Origin: Capitulum mitella
Taxonomy: Eukaryota > Arthropoda > Thecostraca > Pollicipedomorpha > Pollicipedidae
DNA: 64,000 nt
Assembly: GCA_030062745.1 (NCBI GenBank)
Contig: CP099849.1
Span: forward strand, 14,358,144 to 14,422,143
Direction: 5' to 3'
Position 1 is the stretch's first letter. The number at the start of each line of letters is the position of its first letter. The position numbers were made by a program, and so were the translations under genes. Below, in pieces: positions 24,816 to 36,999 of this stretch. Below the pieces are notes generated by a model. The model made no database searches and was not told the DNA's origin. It worked only from the letters and a program-made list of their open reading frames with translations.

Positions 24816-26113
24816 CGCAAATCCTCCGATCCATCCGTCCATGCGTCCGATCCTTGCATCCCTCCATGCATCACCAACGGGGACAATGTTAAATTTTGGC
24901 TATATTCGGGAGCAGCCGCTCCTAAAGGTTCTCCTTCCCTTCCTCCGTATCTACCGGCTCGAGCTGGGAGCTAAGGCTGCGAGAAGTCTGAGGCAGGCTC
25001 CCTTTGTTCGGAAGTGTAAATTTAAATCTGCCTCATTTACTATCAATATGCAGTACTAGTTTGTGACAGCCGTGGCAGAGAGCATATCATAAGGAGCAGA
25101 AGAGGTGACGGGCAGAAGACTATCCAGTTGCTGTGGTAGGCCGCCGAGTTGCAATATAAGCGGGAAAGTTTGAATTCGAATGCAAGAACTTAACACTGCT
25201 GCAGGCTGAGAATCAGTTTCATTTGTTTTGTTGCATCGTTTACGCCGGAAAATCCAGCCTGTCGGTTCGAGAAGAGGGGGTGATGAGTTCCAAGAGCTTT
25301 TGCTTTTGAACGTCAGCCAAAGGCAAGCCCTGAGACTAGAGCCAAAGCGCATACTCCAGGAATTCGTAAGGTGACACCCTGAAAAATATCTCCTAAAAAA
25401 AATTTCATCTGCTCGGCCGTATGTCGAGTCCATGACACTCGTCACATGCCCAAGCATTCACTAATACGCCTCAAGCCTCATGCTATGTCTGATGTGACGT
25501 TCAGTAATACACATCAAGAGTGCTTTACATATGTATTTTTACCACCACTTTTGTAAATGTAGGGGCGCTGCATGTGTCCGTTGCATGTCCTGAAAAACCT
25601 TTTCTGAGAATATAAAGCGACCTTGCATGCTGCAGGAGGAACGAATATACAAATATGACACAAACAAATGCGGCAATTACCCTAACATTACAAGCAACCG
25701 GAAAACACTCAAACATTACGCCGTGGGACACAGGATATGGTTGGCTTCTCAAGTTTACTGTGTCTCATGCGCAAGTTTTCAATCACGATGGGAGCTCTGG
25801 CCGGGTGAACTTTTTCGTTCCCTGGTCCTCCACCCGCGATTTCGGCGTCTAAGTTCAGGGACCGATCAACTGGCGCGTGAGCCTCGATAATGTCTCCGTT
25901 TTTGGCATTTCACGGTCAGAATATGTGCAAAGGTGCGTGACTGATCACAGCGATGTGTACCGTTGGCAGAGCAATAATGCACAGCCTTCACTTCCGCATA
26001 TGTGTGGTGGGTAGACATGAGGAAGCCCCTCAGGCCAAGGGCTCCGTATTTTCTTTCTTGTCGCCTCCATCCCCATTCCCCATTCCTAAAATATGACACG
26101 CCACCTCTGCCTA

Positions 26114-26310
26114 CATGGCTTTTCGTAACAAAATACTGACAACAGTGCACAAATCATTAATGAACAAATTAATGGGAGCAGTGCAGAGAACAATGACTTG
26201 TGGCACTCCACTTGGTACACAGAGTCGGTCTGAACAGCCTCGCACAAACTGGGTCCTGCGGATAAGGTAGCTTTGAATGTTTCGCATTAACATTTTATGA
26301 AAAACCACAC
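26114..26310 (-). pseudogene. Non-LTR retrotransposon reverse-transcriptase relic
   Basis: The minus-strand frame reads FHKMLMRNIQSYLIRRTQFV and then VPSGVPQ and FINDL. These are the spacing and residues of the LINE reverse-transcriptase segment normally written as SYL-NRTQFV, SGVPQGSVLGP and INDL. The glycine-serine of the GVPQGS motif is already altered, no YADD box follows, and a stop lies at 26111. It is a short, dead fragment of a LINE; the clade cannot be told. Confidence 0.65.
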
Positions 26311-26337
26311 ATCGGAGTCGCAAACTATGTATGAAAA

Positions 26338-26358
26338 CTATATATATATATATATATG

Positions 26359-26389
<31 letters not shown>

Positions 26390-26435
26390 GTGTGCGTGTG
26401 TGCGTGTGTGTGTGTGGGTGGGTGGGTGTGTCTTT
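26338..26435. repeat. (TA)n followed by (TG)n microsatellite
   Basis: Two TA runs separated by TGTATGTG lead into TGTGCGTGTG and GGTGGGTGGG. It directly adjoins the reverse-transcriptase relic on its upstream side. Confidence 0.95.
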
Positions 26436-28169
26436 GTGTGTTCTTGTTGCTGCGAAGCAAACGCAAAAGGGATGTTGCCGGACGAGGAGGCCCCTCTGAA
26501 GTTAGAGGCCCCCTGCAGAGACTTGGCCCCTCTCCCCTCAGGCAAATCCTAGTTGCGCCGCTGACCTTGAGGCGGGCAGCTGTCAGCGTTGGACTTGCGG
26601 CGGGCGGCTATCAGCTGGCCTCATACTGATACCGAGGGAACAAGCAATTGCGCAATGCTTAAAGGACACGTTTAATCTTTACCCCTCGCCAGTGTTCGCA
26701 ATTTGGTCACGTATTACGGTACATGGAGGGGGGCGTTGGTGCGACCCTCCCTCCCGTCATTTCCAAACCTAACGCGCAAGAGTCACAAAACAAAAACGAG
26801 CGCGTAGCTCGGACTTTTTTGCTACACGATTGCTACACTCCCTTGTGGCCTTTTAGGTTACGCAATGGCCTTACAGGCGACCTCAAATGAGGTCATTTCA
26901 GTGGATTCCGCCTCACGGATCTCATAGAACATTATCTATAGGGTGCTTTTAAGGGTCCGTTAACGACTTTTGACGACAAAGAAGGACTCAGGCTACTATT
27001 TTTTTCACGTACATCAGCGTCTCCGATTATATGTGACCCTTCCGAGCGCGACGCCGGGTCAAAAAAGCCCATCACCTTAGTTCATGATTATGACGGAAGA
27101 TTACCCTTGACCCAAATACGGACTGCAGTGCAGAGGTCACTGGCACCATGGATGACTATATACATTATTTAGTACGACTGACGATCGTGAAACGCCTCAG
27201 ACATTTGCCTATCCGATAAAGACAGTCGCCGTACCGTGGTTTGTTGATGACATGACCTCAAGAACGACAGCATAGGTCAGTGACCTATCAAGGTACTGAC
27301 GTCAAAGACTTAGATGATGTGTAAAAAGAATAAACATTTTGCCACCCAAAACTTCACAGCGATCAACGCAGTCGTTCTGAAGCAGCTTGTGCAAAAGGCA
27401 TGAGTTGCACTAGTCCTCAGTACTGACGACGGCCCCAGTACTGTGGTGTAAACCGAGCTAACCAGGCTACAGCACGGAGTTATCTGCCACAGCTGTAGGC
27501 CTTAAGGGTACATTAAGCCCAAAAAACCCTAAATTTGCATTTGCAGCAGTTTCCCACAATTTCTGGAATCCAGTATTTTATTTGTCAGTGTTCGCTGTTG
27601 TCTGACGACGAAGTGGGTGCAAGGCCAAACAACGTGAGCAAAACGCAAATTGAAGTCAATATAAATAAATGGTGCACGAGAATAGATTTCTGGCCCAACC
27701 ACATTTTTATGACCTTAGGCATTTCCCAGGAAAGTCAGGATTGAAAAGCTATCAACTGCATTTTCACATCAGGACCACTATATCTGAAAATGTCAAAAAT
27801 ATGACAGTTTAATAATGACGGGAGAGTGTATTGTCAGTCCTTACATTCATATGAACCCAAAAGCCAGCAATTCTTCAATTATGGTCTGTCAAAGACATAA
27901 AAGGCGGCCAAATTGTACAGTTCTGATACGCTCTTAATGCTCACATAAACACAATCAGGAATCGGTATGACTACTGTCCTTCCTTCCCTGTATGCTGCTA
28001 AATCGACACTATCGCACAGTTTGAATGTACAGAAGTGACAAGTGTCAGGCAGCTAAGCTGCTTGTCATAAAATGGTCTTATGATTTATCTCCTGAAAAAC
28101 ACTGCTGTTTCCCCTCACTGGAATCAAACCAATATTCTTTACAGAAACAGCAAATAGTTTATAAACAAT

Positions 28170-28341
28170 GGCGCAGCCAAAGGAGCCATACCCTCCCCTG
28201 GAGGCCAAGCGGGTCACCCCTGGCGGTCGAGAAGGCCCCTCTTTAGCCGAAGGCCTTCAGGGAGCTCCAAAGCACTGGGGCTGAAGGCCCCAGTACTTTG
28301 GAGAGTGTAAGGCGCCCGCGGGGCTCCCTACTCTCTCCGAA
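28170..28341. mobile_element. MITE-like insert with 9-bp flanking duplication
   Basis: The 172-base GC-rich insert begins GGCGCAGCCAAAGG. It is flanked by identical ATAAACAAT at 28161-28169 and 28342-28350. Its interior holds hairpin-forming GGCC-rich segments (CCGAAGGCC and GAAGGCCCC around 28250-28290). The start resembles the GCGCAGCCAGG terminus of the element at 15390. Confidence 0.6.
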
Positions 28342-29298
28342 ATAAACAATTCAAACAAAATAAGAATATTTTCAGCATCAGAAAAGGTGCACGTCACTTT
28401 AAACTAACCGTAATCACCCAGAAGTCACCCATGTGTAGCAAACTACTACTCAACCAAACGTAAAGATCATGACTTTACTTCATGGGTGGGGAAGGTATTC
28501 ACCACTTTAGTGATCCCTAAAAACTAAAAAAAGGCTCTTTTAGCCACGTCCTCATGATTTCGAAGATGATTGCTGAATTCTGAAACGAAAACGGACTGGG
28601 GAAAAACTTTGTGGTGTCACAGCGGCGACAGACCAAATTTGTAGCTTGCAGGAATCTTGGGGTCGGTCGGCGCTTTCGCGGGTTAGTCGCACGGACGCCG
28701 GAAGCCGTCCAGGCTGTCGAAATCTTCTAAAAGCCGTGTTACTTTGTTAAGTAAGGGCGGTCGGGGTGGTCAGCTCAATTCAGCTCGGTTACGTTCAGTT
28801 AAGCGCAGGGGTATAGGAAACGCGACGGAAAGTGTGTGCGCGGGGATTATTATTTTTTGCCATATTTTTAAACTCCATTTGCCCAGGAGGGTCGCCAAAC
28901 TCTTGGGGGGGGGGGCATCTCAAACAGGGGTGCCATCTATTCAGAAAGATACTGGTAATTTATTTATATATTTTCCGATATAAAGGCACGTATTTCAATG
29001 CATTTTTTCCTTAGATGTATGTGCACAGACATGAGCGGTGCCGGGAAAACAGACAAAATGCGACACTTTATTGCGCTTTGTTAACAAAGGGGCGTTCGAT
29101 TTCAAACTTCTAACAACCTTTTTCCACTACTTCGTTTGCTGATACTGGTTCGAGACAGCTGCGTCATATTTCATTTCACCCACAAAGCCTGCTTCATCTG
29201 GCCGCCATTGGTAAACGCAATTATCCAGGGTAAAACGTTTTTAGTTGTGTCGGTATCCTTAAAATGGTGTCGATGAAGGCAGAGACCGATCGAGCTTT

Positions 29299-30300
29299 TT
29301 AACCTTATTCCCGGAGGGCTAGCGATATGGCCAATATCCGGCACGGGGGCGAATTCGGCCCCCTTGAGATCTCGAGAACTACTCGTCCGATTTTATCGCA
29401 ACAAATGGCAACCGATTTGCCATGACGTGAACTACATTTTTATAAAAAGGAGATTTCGGAAATTTTAAAAAGGGTGGATATAGGGGGACAAAAAAGTCAA
29501 AATTGGGGATCTTTTTGGACTTCTTAGTACTCCGATGTTTATGAACCGATTTCGATGAAACTGGCATGAAGCAACAGATTATGGATGGGACTTTCACCAC
29601 TGGTATACACATTTGAAATTTTCAGAAAATTCAAAGGCGTTCACAGAATTTCAAAAATAGGAGGATTAGTTTTTCAGTAAATGAATAAACAAAAAAGGCA
29701 AAGCACTTTTTTGGCTTCTGCTAGTCATGTTATGCTCAAGAAGTACAAATCGTATTACAATGTTTGTGTAATGCTAGCATACGCGGTGCCAGGGCATTAA
29801 AAAGGGGGAACTGTCATGGTCACATGTTCTTCAGATCAACTTGTGACCTTTGGCCTTAAATGACCTCCAGTGACCTTGGAGTCACTTGGAATGATCTCGT
29901 ATGCATTTAATATTATCTATAAACGTTTTCAACCATTTAAGTTCACTCTATTTCAAAAATCCCACTTTACGACTACTGTGATAAAGGGTACGCGCACTGA
30001 CATTTTAGATCATAGATCCGTGACCCGACTTGACATCAAGCCAAAACTTGATACACAAGTAGAGGGCACCCTTCTATGTCATATATATTCCGGGTTTGGC
30101 ATTTGCAAAAATAGCGCCAAAATTATTACAATAAAACCAAATTTTGGTTTTTCACCTTGACCTGACCTTGTAAAGTGACCTCAGATAAACATAATTGGAT
30201 TTGGACGTTGCCCAATTAGGTAGGTACGCATCCATATGAAGTTTTAAGTTCTACCTCACAATCTATTTAAATAAAAATAGTGAAAATCCTTTCCGACGCA
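29299..30300 (+). mobile_element. TTAA-flanked ~1.2 kb element, copy A (right end missing)
   Basis: It begins TTAACCTTATTCCCGGAGGG and runs through the same series of landmarks as the copy at 48621: GAGATCTCGAGAACTAC, GGCACCG-type centre, TCACATGTTCTTCAGATCAA, and the nuclear-receptor-like half-sites. Similarity fades near 30300 before the distal terminal repeat. It lies opposite in orientation to copy B, about 120 bases away. Confidence 0.75.
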
Positions 30301-30418
30301 AAAAATAGATAATAAAAAAGGAATAGAACAGCGGAAAAACCGATTTCAGTGCCTCTTTGCGATCGAATTTAACAGACGTTTTATGTTTTCCTTCGAAGTC
30401 CACTGTTTTGGCCCTGGC

Positions 30419-31607
30419 TTAACCCTATTCCCGGCAGGGGGGCTGAATCCGGCCCCCCTCGGGTTTTTTGCTTGCCAATTCCAAGATTTTTAACGCAGCT
30501 TCACGAAACTTGGTCACTTTTCTTAGCTGTCCTTTCTACGTGGCGCGACAAAATTTCAAAATTCTATTTTGCTCAGAGGCGAAGCCAGGCAACGATTTTG
30601 GCAGGCACCTCAGGCCATTTTGGCCATGTTGAGGGAAAAAGGAAAATGTCTGCCAAAAACAGCGTTTTTAAAATAGAGATGAAAACTTTATATGGATGAA
30701 TAGCGAAATAGTTGGGCAATGTGCAGATGTAATTTTGTTCGTCTGAGGTTACTTTAAAAGGTCAGGTCAAGATCAAAAACCAAAATTTGTTTTTTGCAAT
30801 AATTTTTACGCTGTTTTTTTAAATGCCAAACCCGGTATTATATGACGTAGAAGGGTGCCCTCTACTTGTGTATCAAGTTTCAGCTTGATATCAGGTCGGG
30901 TCACGGAGCTATGACCTAAAATGTCAGTGCGCGTACACTATATCGCAATAGCCATAAAATGAGATTTTTGAAACAGAGTGAATTCAAATGATTAAAAACG
31001 TTTACAGGTAATACTAAATGGGCACGAGATCATTCCAAGTGACTCCAAGGTCACTGGAGGTCATTTAAGATCAAAAGTCACAAGTTGACCTGAAGAACGT
31101 GTGACCATGACAGTTCCCCATTTTTCATGTCCCTGGCACCGCCTATGCTATCATTATACAAACATTGTAATGCAATTTGTACTTCTTTAGCACAGATGAC
31201 TAGCAGAAGCCAAAAAAGTGTTTTGACTTTTTTGTTCGTTCAGTTGTTAAAAACCAGTCCTCCTATTTTTGAAAACCTGTGAACGCCCATGAATTTTCCC
31301 AAAAATTTCAGATGTGTGCACCCATGGTAAAATTCCTATTCATCACCTCTCGATTCATGCCAGTTTCATTGAAATCGGTTCATAAACAACGGAGTTATAA
31401 GAAGTCCAAAAATACCCCTGATTTTGACATTTTTGCCTCCCTGTATCCACACCTTTTAAAATTTTGAAAAATTTACCTTTTTGTAAAAATGTAGTTCACG
31501 TCATGGCCAATCGATTGCCGTTTGTTGCGATGAAATCGGATGTGTAGTTCTCGAGATCTCAGCGGGGGCCGAATACGTACCGTCTAGCCCTCCGGGAATA
31601 GGGTTAA
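30419..31607 (-). mobile_element. TTAA-flanked ~1.2 kb element, copy B (complete)
   Basis: A complete 1189-base copy. The left end is TTAACCCTATTCCCGG and the right end is CCGGGAATAGGGTTAA, so the 16-base termini are perfect inverted repeats that include the TTAA. No transposase frame is present, so the element is non-autonomous. A TTAA target followed by CCC is the hallmark of piggyBac-type transposons; that assignment is inference. Confidence 0.8.
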
Positions 31608-31806
31608 AGGGGGAGCCCGCACTACGGGCAAAAAGTGCGGAGGCATGTCCCTCCGTCACCTCCCCCCCCCCCGGTAATTACACCCATGGTTAAGCGCAGC
31701 ACTAAGCAAGGCCCTGTACCAGGTAGACGTTTAGTGGCAGTTTGCAGTTTGCATTCATGATCGCGCGAAGTGAGCGGACGGCGACGCGTGAACGCATTGC
31801 AGGAGA

Positions 31807-31956
31807 CAGGAGCGTAGGAAAATCCAGAAAAACGCGGAAGGGGGGGGGGCTGGAACGTGGGGAGGGAAGCAGGCGTTTTCTCCCATATGGCTGATACTAA
31901 GTTCTCCCAAAAAAGAGGGAGGAATGGCCCCTAGCCCCCCCATTCCTACCCACATG
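31807..31956. mobile_element. hAT-like MITE (CAGGAGCGTAGG family), copy 1
   Basis: Flanked by GCAGGAGA at 31799-31806 and again at 31957-31964, an exact 8-base duplication. The left end is CAGGAGCGTAGGAAAATCC; the right end carries CATTCCTACCC, its rough complement. The interior has a G-run and CGTTTTCTCCC, shared with the copy at 32280. Confidence 0.7.
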
Positions 31957-32279
31957 GCAGGAGACTTGAACAGTGTTAATCGCTTGGCGAACGGACGTCG
32001 GCGCGTATTGCTGGCGAGAGGATGAGAGATCACAGCGGACAGACTTCTCCGTTATATAGACCTGTCTAATATGTAACAGAGTCTAATCTGTCTCGACTAG
32101 CACTCAAGCACGGATTGCGTTTTGCAGAATTCCTTGTTATCAGGATTACATAACTCGAAAACAAACAGACAGTTCTGTGAGAGAAAGCTAAAGTTAACAC
32201 TTTGACAGGTCAGTGAAATATGCCCTCTTTCTCGATGGCATATCACGGACAAATCATGACACGACTACAGTCGTCACAG

Positions 32280-32413
32280 CAGGGGCGTAGGAACATCCAG
32301 AAAGGTTGGAGGGGGGGGGAGGAAGAGACGTTTTCCCCATAGAACTAATGTCAAATTTCCAAAAAAAAACGTGTATGGGGCATGACTCCCAGCTCCCCTG
32401 TTCCTACCCTCAT
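32280..32413. mobile_element. hAT-like MITE (CAGGGGCGTAGG family), copy 2
   Basis: The 134-base element starts CAGGGGCGTAGGAACATCC and ends CCCTGTTCCTACCCTCAT. It is flanked by GTCACAG on both sides (32273-32279 and 32414-32420). It shares the G-run, GACGTTTTCCCC and AAATTTCCAAAAAA interior with copy 1, about 470 bases away. Confidence 0.75.
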
Positions 32414-33159
32414 GTCACAGAACAGAACACATTTTAACTGTTGTACGGTTCTGAGTCTTATGCACTGTGTCACGGTGCCAGTGGCCTCCACACATTTGGG
32501 TCCCTGTCGGGTGAAGGTCGTCTTAAACCAAAAGCATGAACTGAGATCATGATGAAATCGGAAAAGCTGATATGCGAAATGAAAGTAGTTTCAGTCCTCA
32601 TGGATCGTCAAAATCGTTCTGGGCCCATCAAAACCGCCATTTAGATTATGTCCCATGTAAGAACAAATAAAAACCAGAATCTACTGCCATGACCTCTTTG
32701 AAGTCGCCTGTAAGGCCACCGTGTAAATTACAAGGGTCATACTGGGTATCATCGTGGAGTCAAAAGGCAACTGACCTACTCGCCCGTTTCGCTTTGTCGC
32801 TCTACAACGGTAGATTTGGAAATGGGGGGTCGTACTAACCCCGCTTCTAGGCGCAGGGCTCCCACTTCTCATATCTAAAAAAATCCGCGTAGTTACCAAG
32901 CCATATGGGTACCAAAAGATGCGCAATTAAAAAGTTGGCCAATCGCACACATCAAGTGCCTTGTCACCATCACCACCTCCTCCAAATACTCTTTTGAAGT
33001 GGTTCAGAAGCCATCCAACGCCTCAACAACTAGCACGAGTTCGAAGCACGGAGCATCTCCGCGAGGCAGATCAACATCAACTTTTAAGCGTTGACGGTTG
33101 ACAAACGTGCCGTGAAACACGGCGTCACTGAAAGACTTTTCAAAACGTGGCCGTCTCGA

Positions 33160-33440
33160 AACTCGAAATAAGTTGAGACGGTACTGGGACGGGACAGGAA
33201 GGTGGAATGGGACTGAACAAGGGCAGACAGGAGTGCCGGGGAGGGAACAGGAACACACAAGGAAATTGGGACGGTACAGAGATATGGAGGACCTGGATGA
33301 GGTTAGGAGAGAGATAAGGACTAACGGAATGGGCATGGAAGGGTATAATTGACACATGGTGAAAAGGGACTGGGCTTGGAAAGAGACAAGCACGGGAATG
33401 GGGACGGGACAGGGACAAGTAAGGGGATGGAGCTATCAGT
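33160..33440. repeat. Degenerate purine-rich repeat (GGGACAGG)
   Basis: Loosely repeated GGGACAGGAA-like words form the complement of the patch at 5885-6290. The long minus-strand frames here (up to 170 residues, rich in Pro, Ser and Phe) follow from the repeat. Confidence 0.6.
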
Positions 33441-35090
33441 TGGTGTTTGAATGAGCCTAATCGTGTGGCTGGTTCTCGAGATAAACAGGGCCGGGGTGTT
33501 AAAGGCCCCCCCTTCTGTGGAAAGTGATGAAAAACACTGTCAATGCCGGGATAATAGCCGTCCACCATTTGTTGGGCCAAAGGCGGCACTAGGCTTCTCG
33601 TGTGGAAGGCAAGTGTGAGAAACTTGTGATATACAGTTTTGATATTTTTCAAGTGTGTGCAAACATCCGGTCGGAAAATGCCAATATAACCAACTGAAGC
33701 TGCTCCAACAGGCGTTTCAAAAGAAACGGACTGGTTCTCCTTTCACAAAATTATTTAAACAACGTTGGCAAAATTGTGTATAGTAACGTTCCTTTACCTA
33801 TTATCCATCATGGGTGTGATTTTCGGGAAATGACTGTGGGTACCCAAAACGTATATGGGCACATCCAGACATTGCGTATCGGAGGGGGAAAGGGCCGTGA
33901 CAGGCGTTTATGCCTAAAGTTCAGAGAAATGAATTTAAAAAGGTATTACGGCAGGTAAATTACGAAAGGATGTCTTCCGTAAATCACAGATGGCTTTACG
34001 GCGGCGACATCCTTAAAGGGAATATATCTGGTGTTTCCGTTGTCCCATAAACGCACTCCGGAGAATATTCAAGATTGGCTATGGATTATTATCTAAATGA
34101 AAAGTGGATTTTGATCATCTTAGACGAATATTTCGCGCCTTTTCGTAACTGCATTTATCGACAGTGATATTGGTAGGCAAAATACAATACAAAGTACCAG
34201 AGAGGAGCCAATCGGCGAGCGGGAAAAGCACAGGTAAACCTTGGACGCTCCCGATGCTTACCCAACATTCCTGCCTTGCTGTACCAGATGCAGCTACGAA
34301 TGGCAGCGACGACTGTTTTGACAAACAACACTAACGTATTCCGACCTATTCATGTAATACGTACCTGCGAGGGAGATTCGAGGAACAGCAGCAGTACTTG
34401 CCTGAATCCATGATAGCCGCCTTCATAATTTTGGTGTTCGTCAACTGGTTTAAGCTTGGACATCGCTGACGCTAACGATAGCTAACCCAATTGATCGGCG
34501 ATTTTAAGTGTTGAAAACAAAATGGGCTGAATAGGTTAAACTTGGGCTGGCAGCCAGCGTGCTCACCAACCCCAGTAAAATATGAGCAAACGAGAGCGAA
34601 TTGGCAAGAATGAATGGTACCCACGCTTTGATTAATAAAAATAGATAAACGAATTCATCAAAGTGAAAAATTCGTAACAAAATGGTAAGAAATTTGTAAA
34701 AAAAATCATAAAAAACTTCATTCTTACGTGCACAGTTACGAAATCACGATGGGTAGATGCATTCACTTTAACGGAGGGCCTTTCTCCAGGACCCGGCTTG
34801 ATGTTTTTTTTGTTGTTTGGAGGGTGGTGGAGGGTGGTGGGGAAAAGCAACTGGTGGGTGACAATGGAATAAATGAGTTCCGATTACTGTTTACAAAGCT
34901 CATTTTTGGTGGTCAATGTCATGCGACTGAGAACATAACTATCTTTCAATATTTAAACATAACTACTTAAGTTGTGGGTGCCCATTTCCACTTTGTGGGC
35001 GCCGGGGCACCCACAGAGACAGGAAACCACACCCCTGAAAAGGCGTATCAAATAACTGCAGCGAAGACTGCAGCACGACATGCACTGATC

Positions 35091-35369
35091 CAGGCACGTA
35101 GCCAGGACTTTCCTCAGGGAGGGCCAAATGCCAAATTTTGTCATATGCCACTGGCATATGACAAAACTGATAGGATAAAACAGCAAGTTTTATGAGATTT
35201 GTTCCATATTTAACGCACAGGAAAGAAATGTAATCTTTGTTTTTGCAATATATATATATATATATAGTCGCAATTCCGTATTCGTGCGAAATCACCATAT
35301 ATCTGTTGTAGACCGCTTGGCTCAGGGGGGCCATGGCCCCCATGGGTCCGCCCTTCGCTACGTCCCTGC
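35091..35369 (+). mobile_element. hAT-like MITE (CAGG-ACGTAGC family)
   Basis: The left end is CAGGCACGTAGCCAGGA and the right end GCTACGTCCCTG, so the termini are imperfect inverted repeats. The flanks are CACTGATC (left) and CACTTATC (right), 7 of 8 bases alike. Inside are a short palindrome GTCATATGCCACTGGCATATGAC at about 35141-35163 and a TA run near 35250. Confidence 0.7.
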
Positions 35370-36999
35370 ACTTATCTGCACTGTTTTCTCTTACCAGAAC
35401 TTCGTAGTCTGCAGAGCCACTAAAAGCGACCGCCACCAAATCACACGCAGTTGACGTCTGAGACGAGACAACGGAACAGCTGATCGGCGACTCGTGGTTG
35501 TTACCATGGTTACAAAGTTGATCGAAAACCTGTGATTATTTTAGTACAATGTCACGCATGATAGATCCAACTTGTAGGTATACGCCATCCATGACAAAAG
35601 TCGTGAAATCTTCCGCGACCTGATCTGAAACCGAAATATATCAAAAGGAATTGTTTCCCAACCATGAGTAACAGGTAAACAAAACGAAGCAAGCGTGATA
35701 TGTTCCATGACGGTATTGTGAAGGCATCCCCGTTCGATTTTGAATGCAAATACATAAAAAGGAGGTCCTTCCTAGCGATGAGCCATAGCTAAACGCAAAA
35801 ACGTTAAGTCGCAAAAAGTGGACCGTGCAAACGGATTGGATAGCGTGCGTGCGTGTTAGCAGAAGTCTGTGTTTGTTGCATACATGGACACCAAATTCTC
35901 TCCTGTTCAGCAGGCCGTTGGCCCCATTTCCCGCCCGACTTCCGGCCCAACGCTCCCAACGCAGCTGTGAATTCCGAGGGTGGCTGGCGTCCTCGCAACG
36001 GGTCGATCCCCTGCCCGGTCCTGCCCAAAACCACTTGAAGTCTCCCAGTGAAAGGACCCAGTATTGCCGTACCTGACAGTCATATTATAACAAACCCCTA
36101 GTAAAAAATGCAAAATGGAGCGCCAGGTTATAACCGACTTTCATTCGAAACTCACAATGAGCAATTCAAATATTTTATAGACGTCAGTTGTACAAAGCGG
36201 GCCGCTGGTGGTACTAATGGTATTTGGCTGTATACTCCGAGTTGACAGACCCGAACAAGTATTTAACGGTTTGTAATTTTAGCGACTCATTTAATAATCC
36301 AAATTCCTAAGTAATTGCCAAAAACGTTTGTGCGGAACGTATTGCTTGCCTTCATTTGATTACCACCACGAAGGATTGCCTACATTTCGTTCACGGTTTG
36401 TCAGTTGAATTCATGATCCTTTTAATACCCCCTACCGGAGTAGCTTGTCTTACAGGATCTTTGTATCTTGTAGAAGTAAATTAAATGAAAAAAGGGAACA
36501 AGCCTTCACATAAAGATCCGCTCAAAAATTTAGATATCGTCTAATAAAAGTTTTGCATTAAGGGCAATCACTTATGCTGAACTGAAACATGCAAGTTAGC
36601 ATATCTTTTTGTAGGCAGTTGCCTAACAGTTGTATTGGTATGAAAAACAGTGGTCACTGACAAAGATTGGATATGTGGAAGGGTATTTGGGATTTGCGGG
36701 TGATTTGCGTTATTGCAGATGTTTCAAGACTTATTCAGAGGTAGAGTATCAATAATATCAATCGCCTTAGACCTTTCTACTGTGTTTTCCTTTAGATTTC
36801 TTGGCTGTTTTCAGGAAGGGCTGCACCTTTCTGTGAAGGCGATGTAGGCTGTGACCAAGTGTTTCCTTGTGTTTATAAGTTTTCCTGATGTTTGGTCGTT
36901 ATGGAATGCCTGGGTCCGTTGATCGTGGCACGCACATATTTATTGCATGTGCAAGGATCCAATTACGGTTGAAAAGCCTGTGTGAGAGACAAAAATGGC

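Noticed and set aside
33140-33652. 170-residue minus-strand frame rich in Pro, Ser and Phe
   Set aside because: Composition follows the degenerate GGGACAGG repeat; no domain or neighbouring exons.
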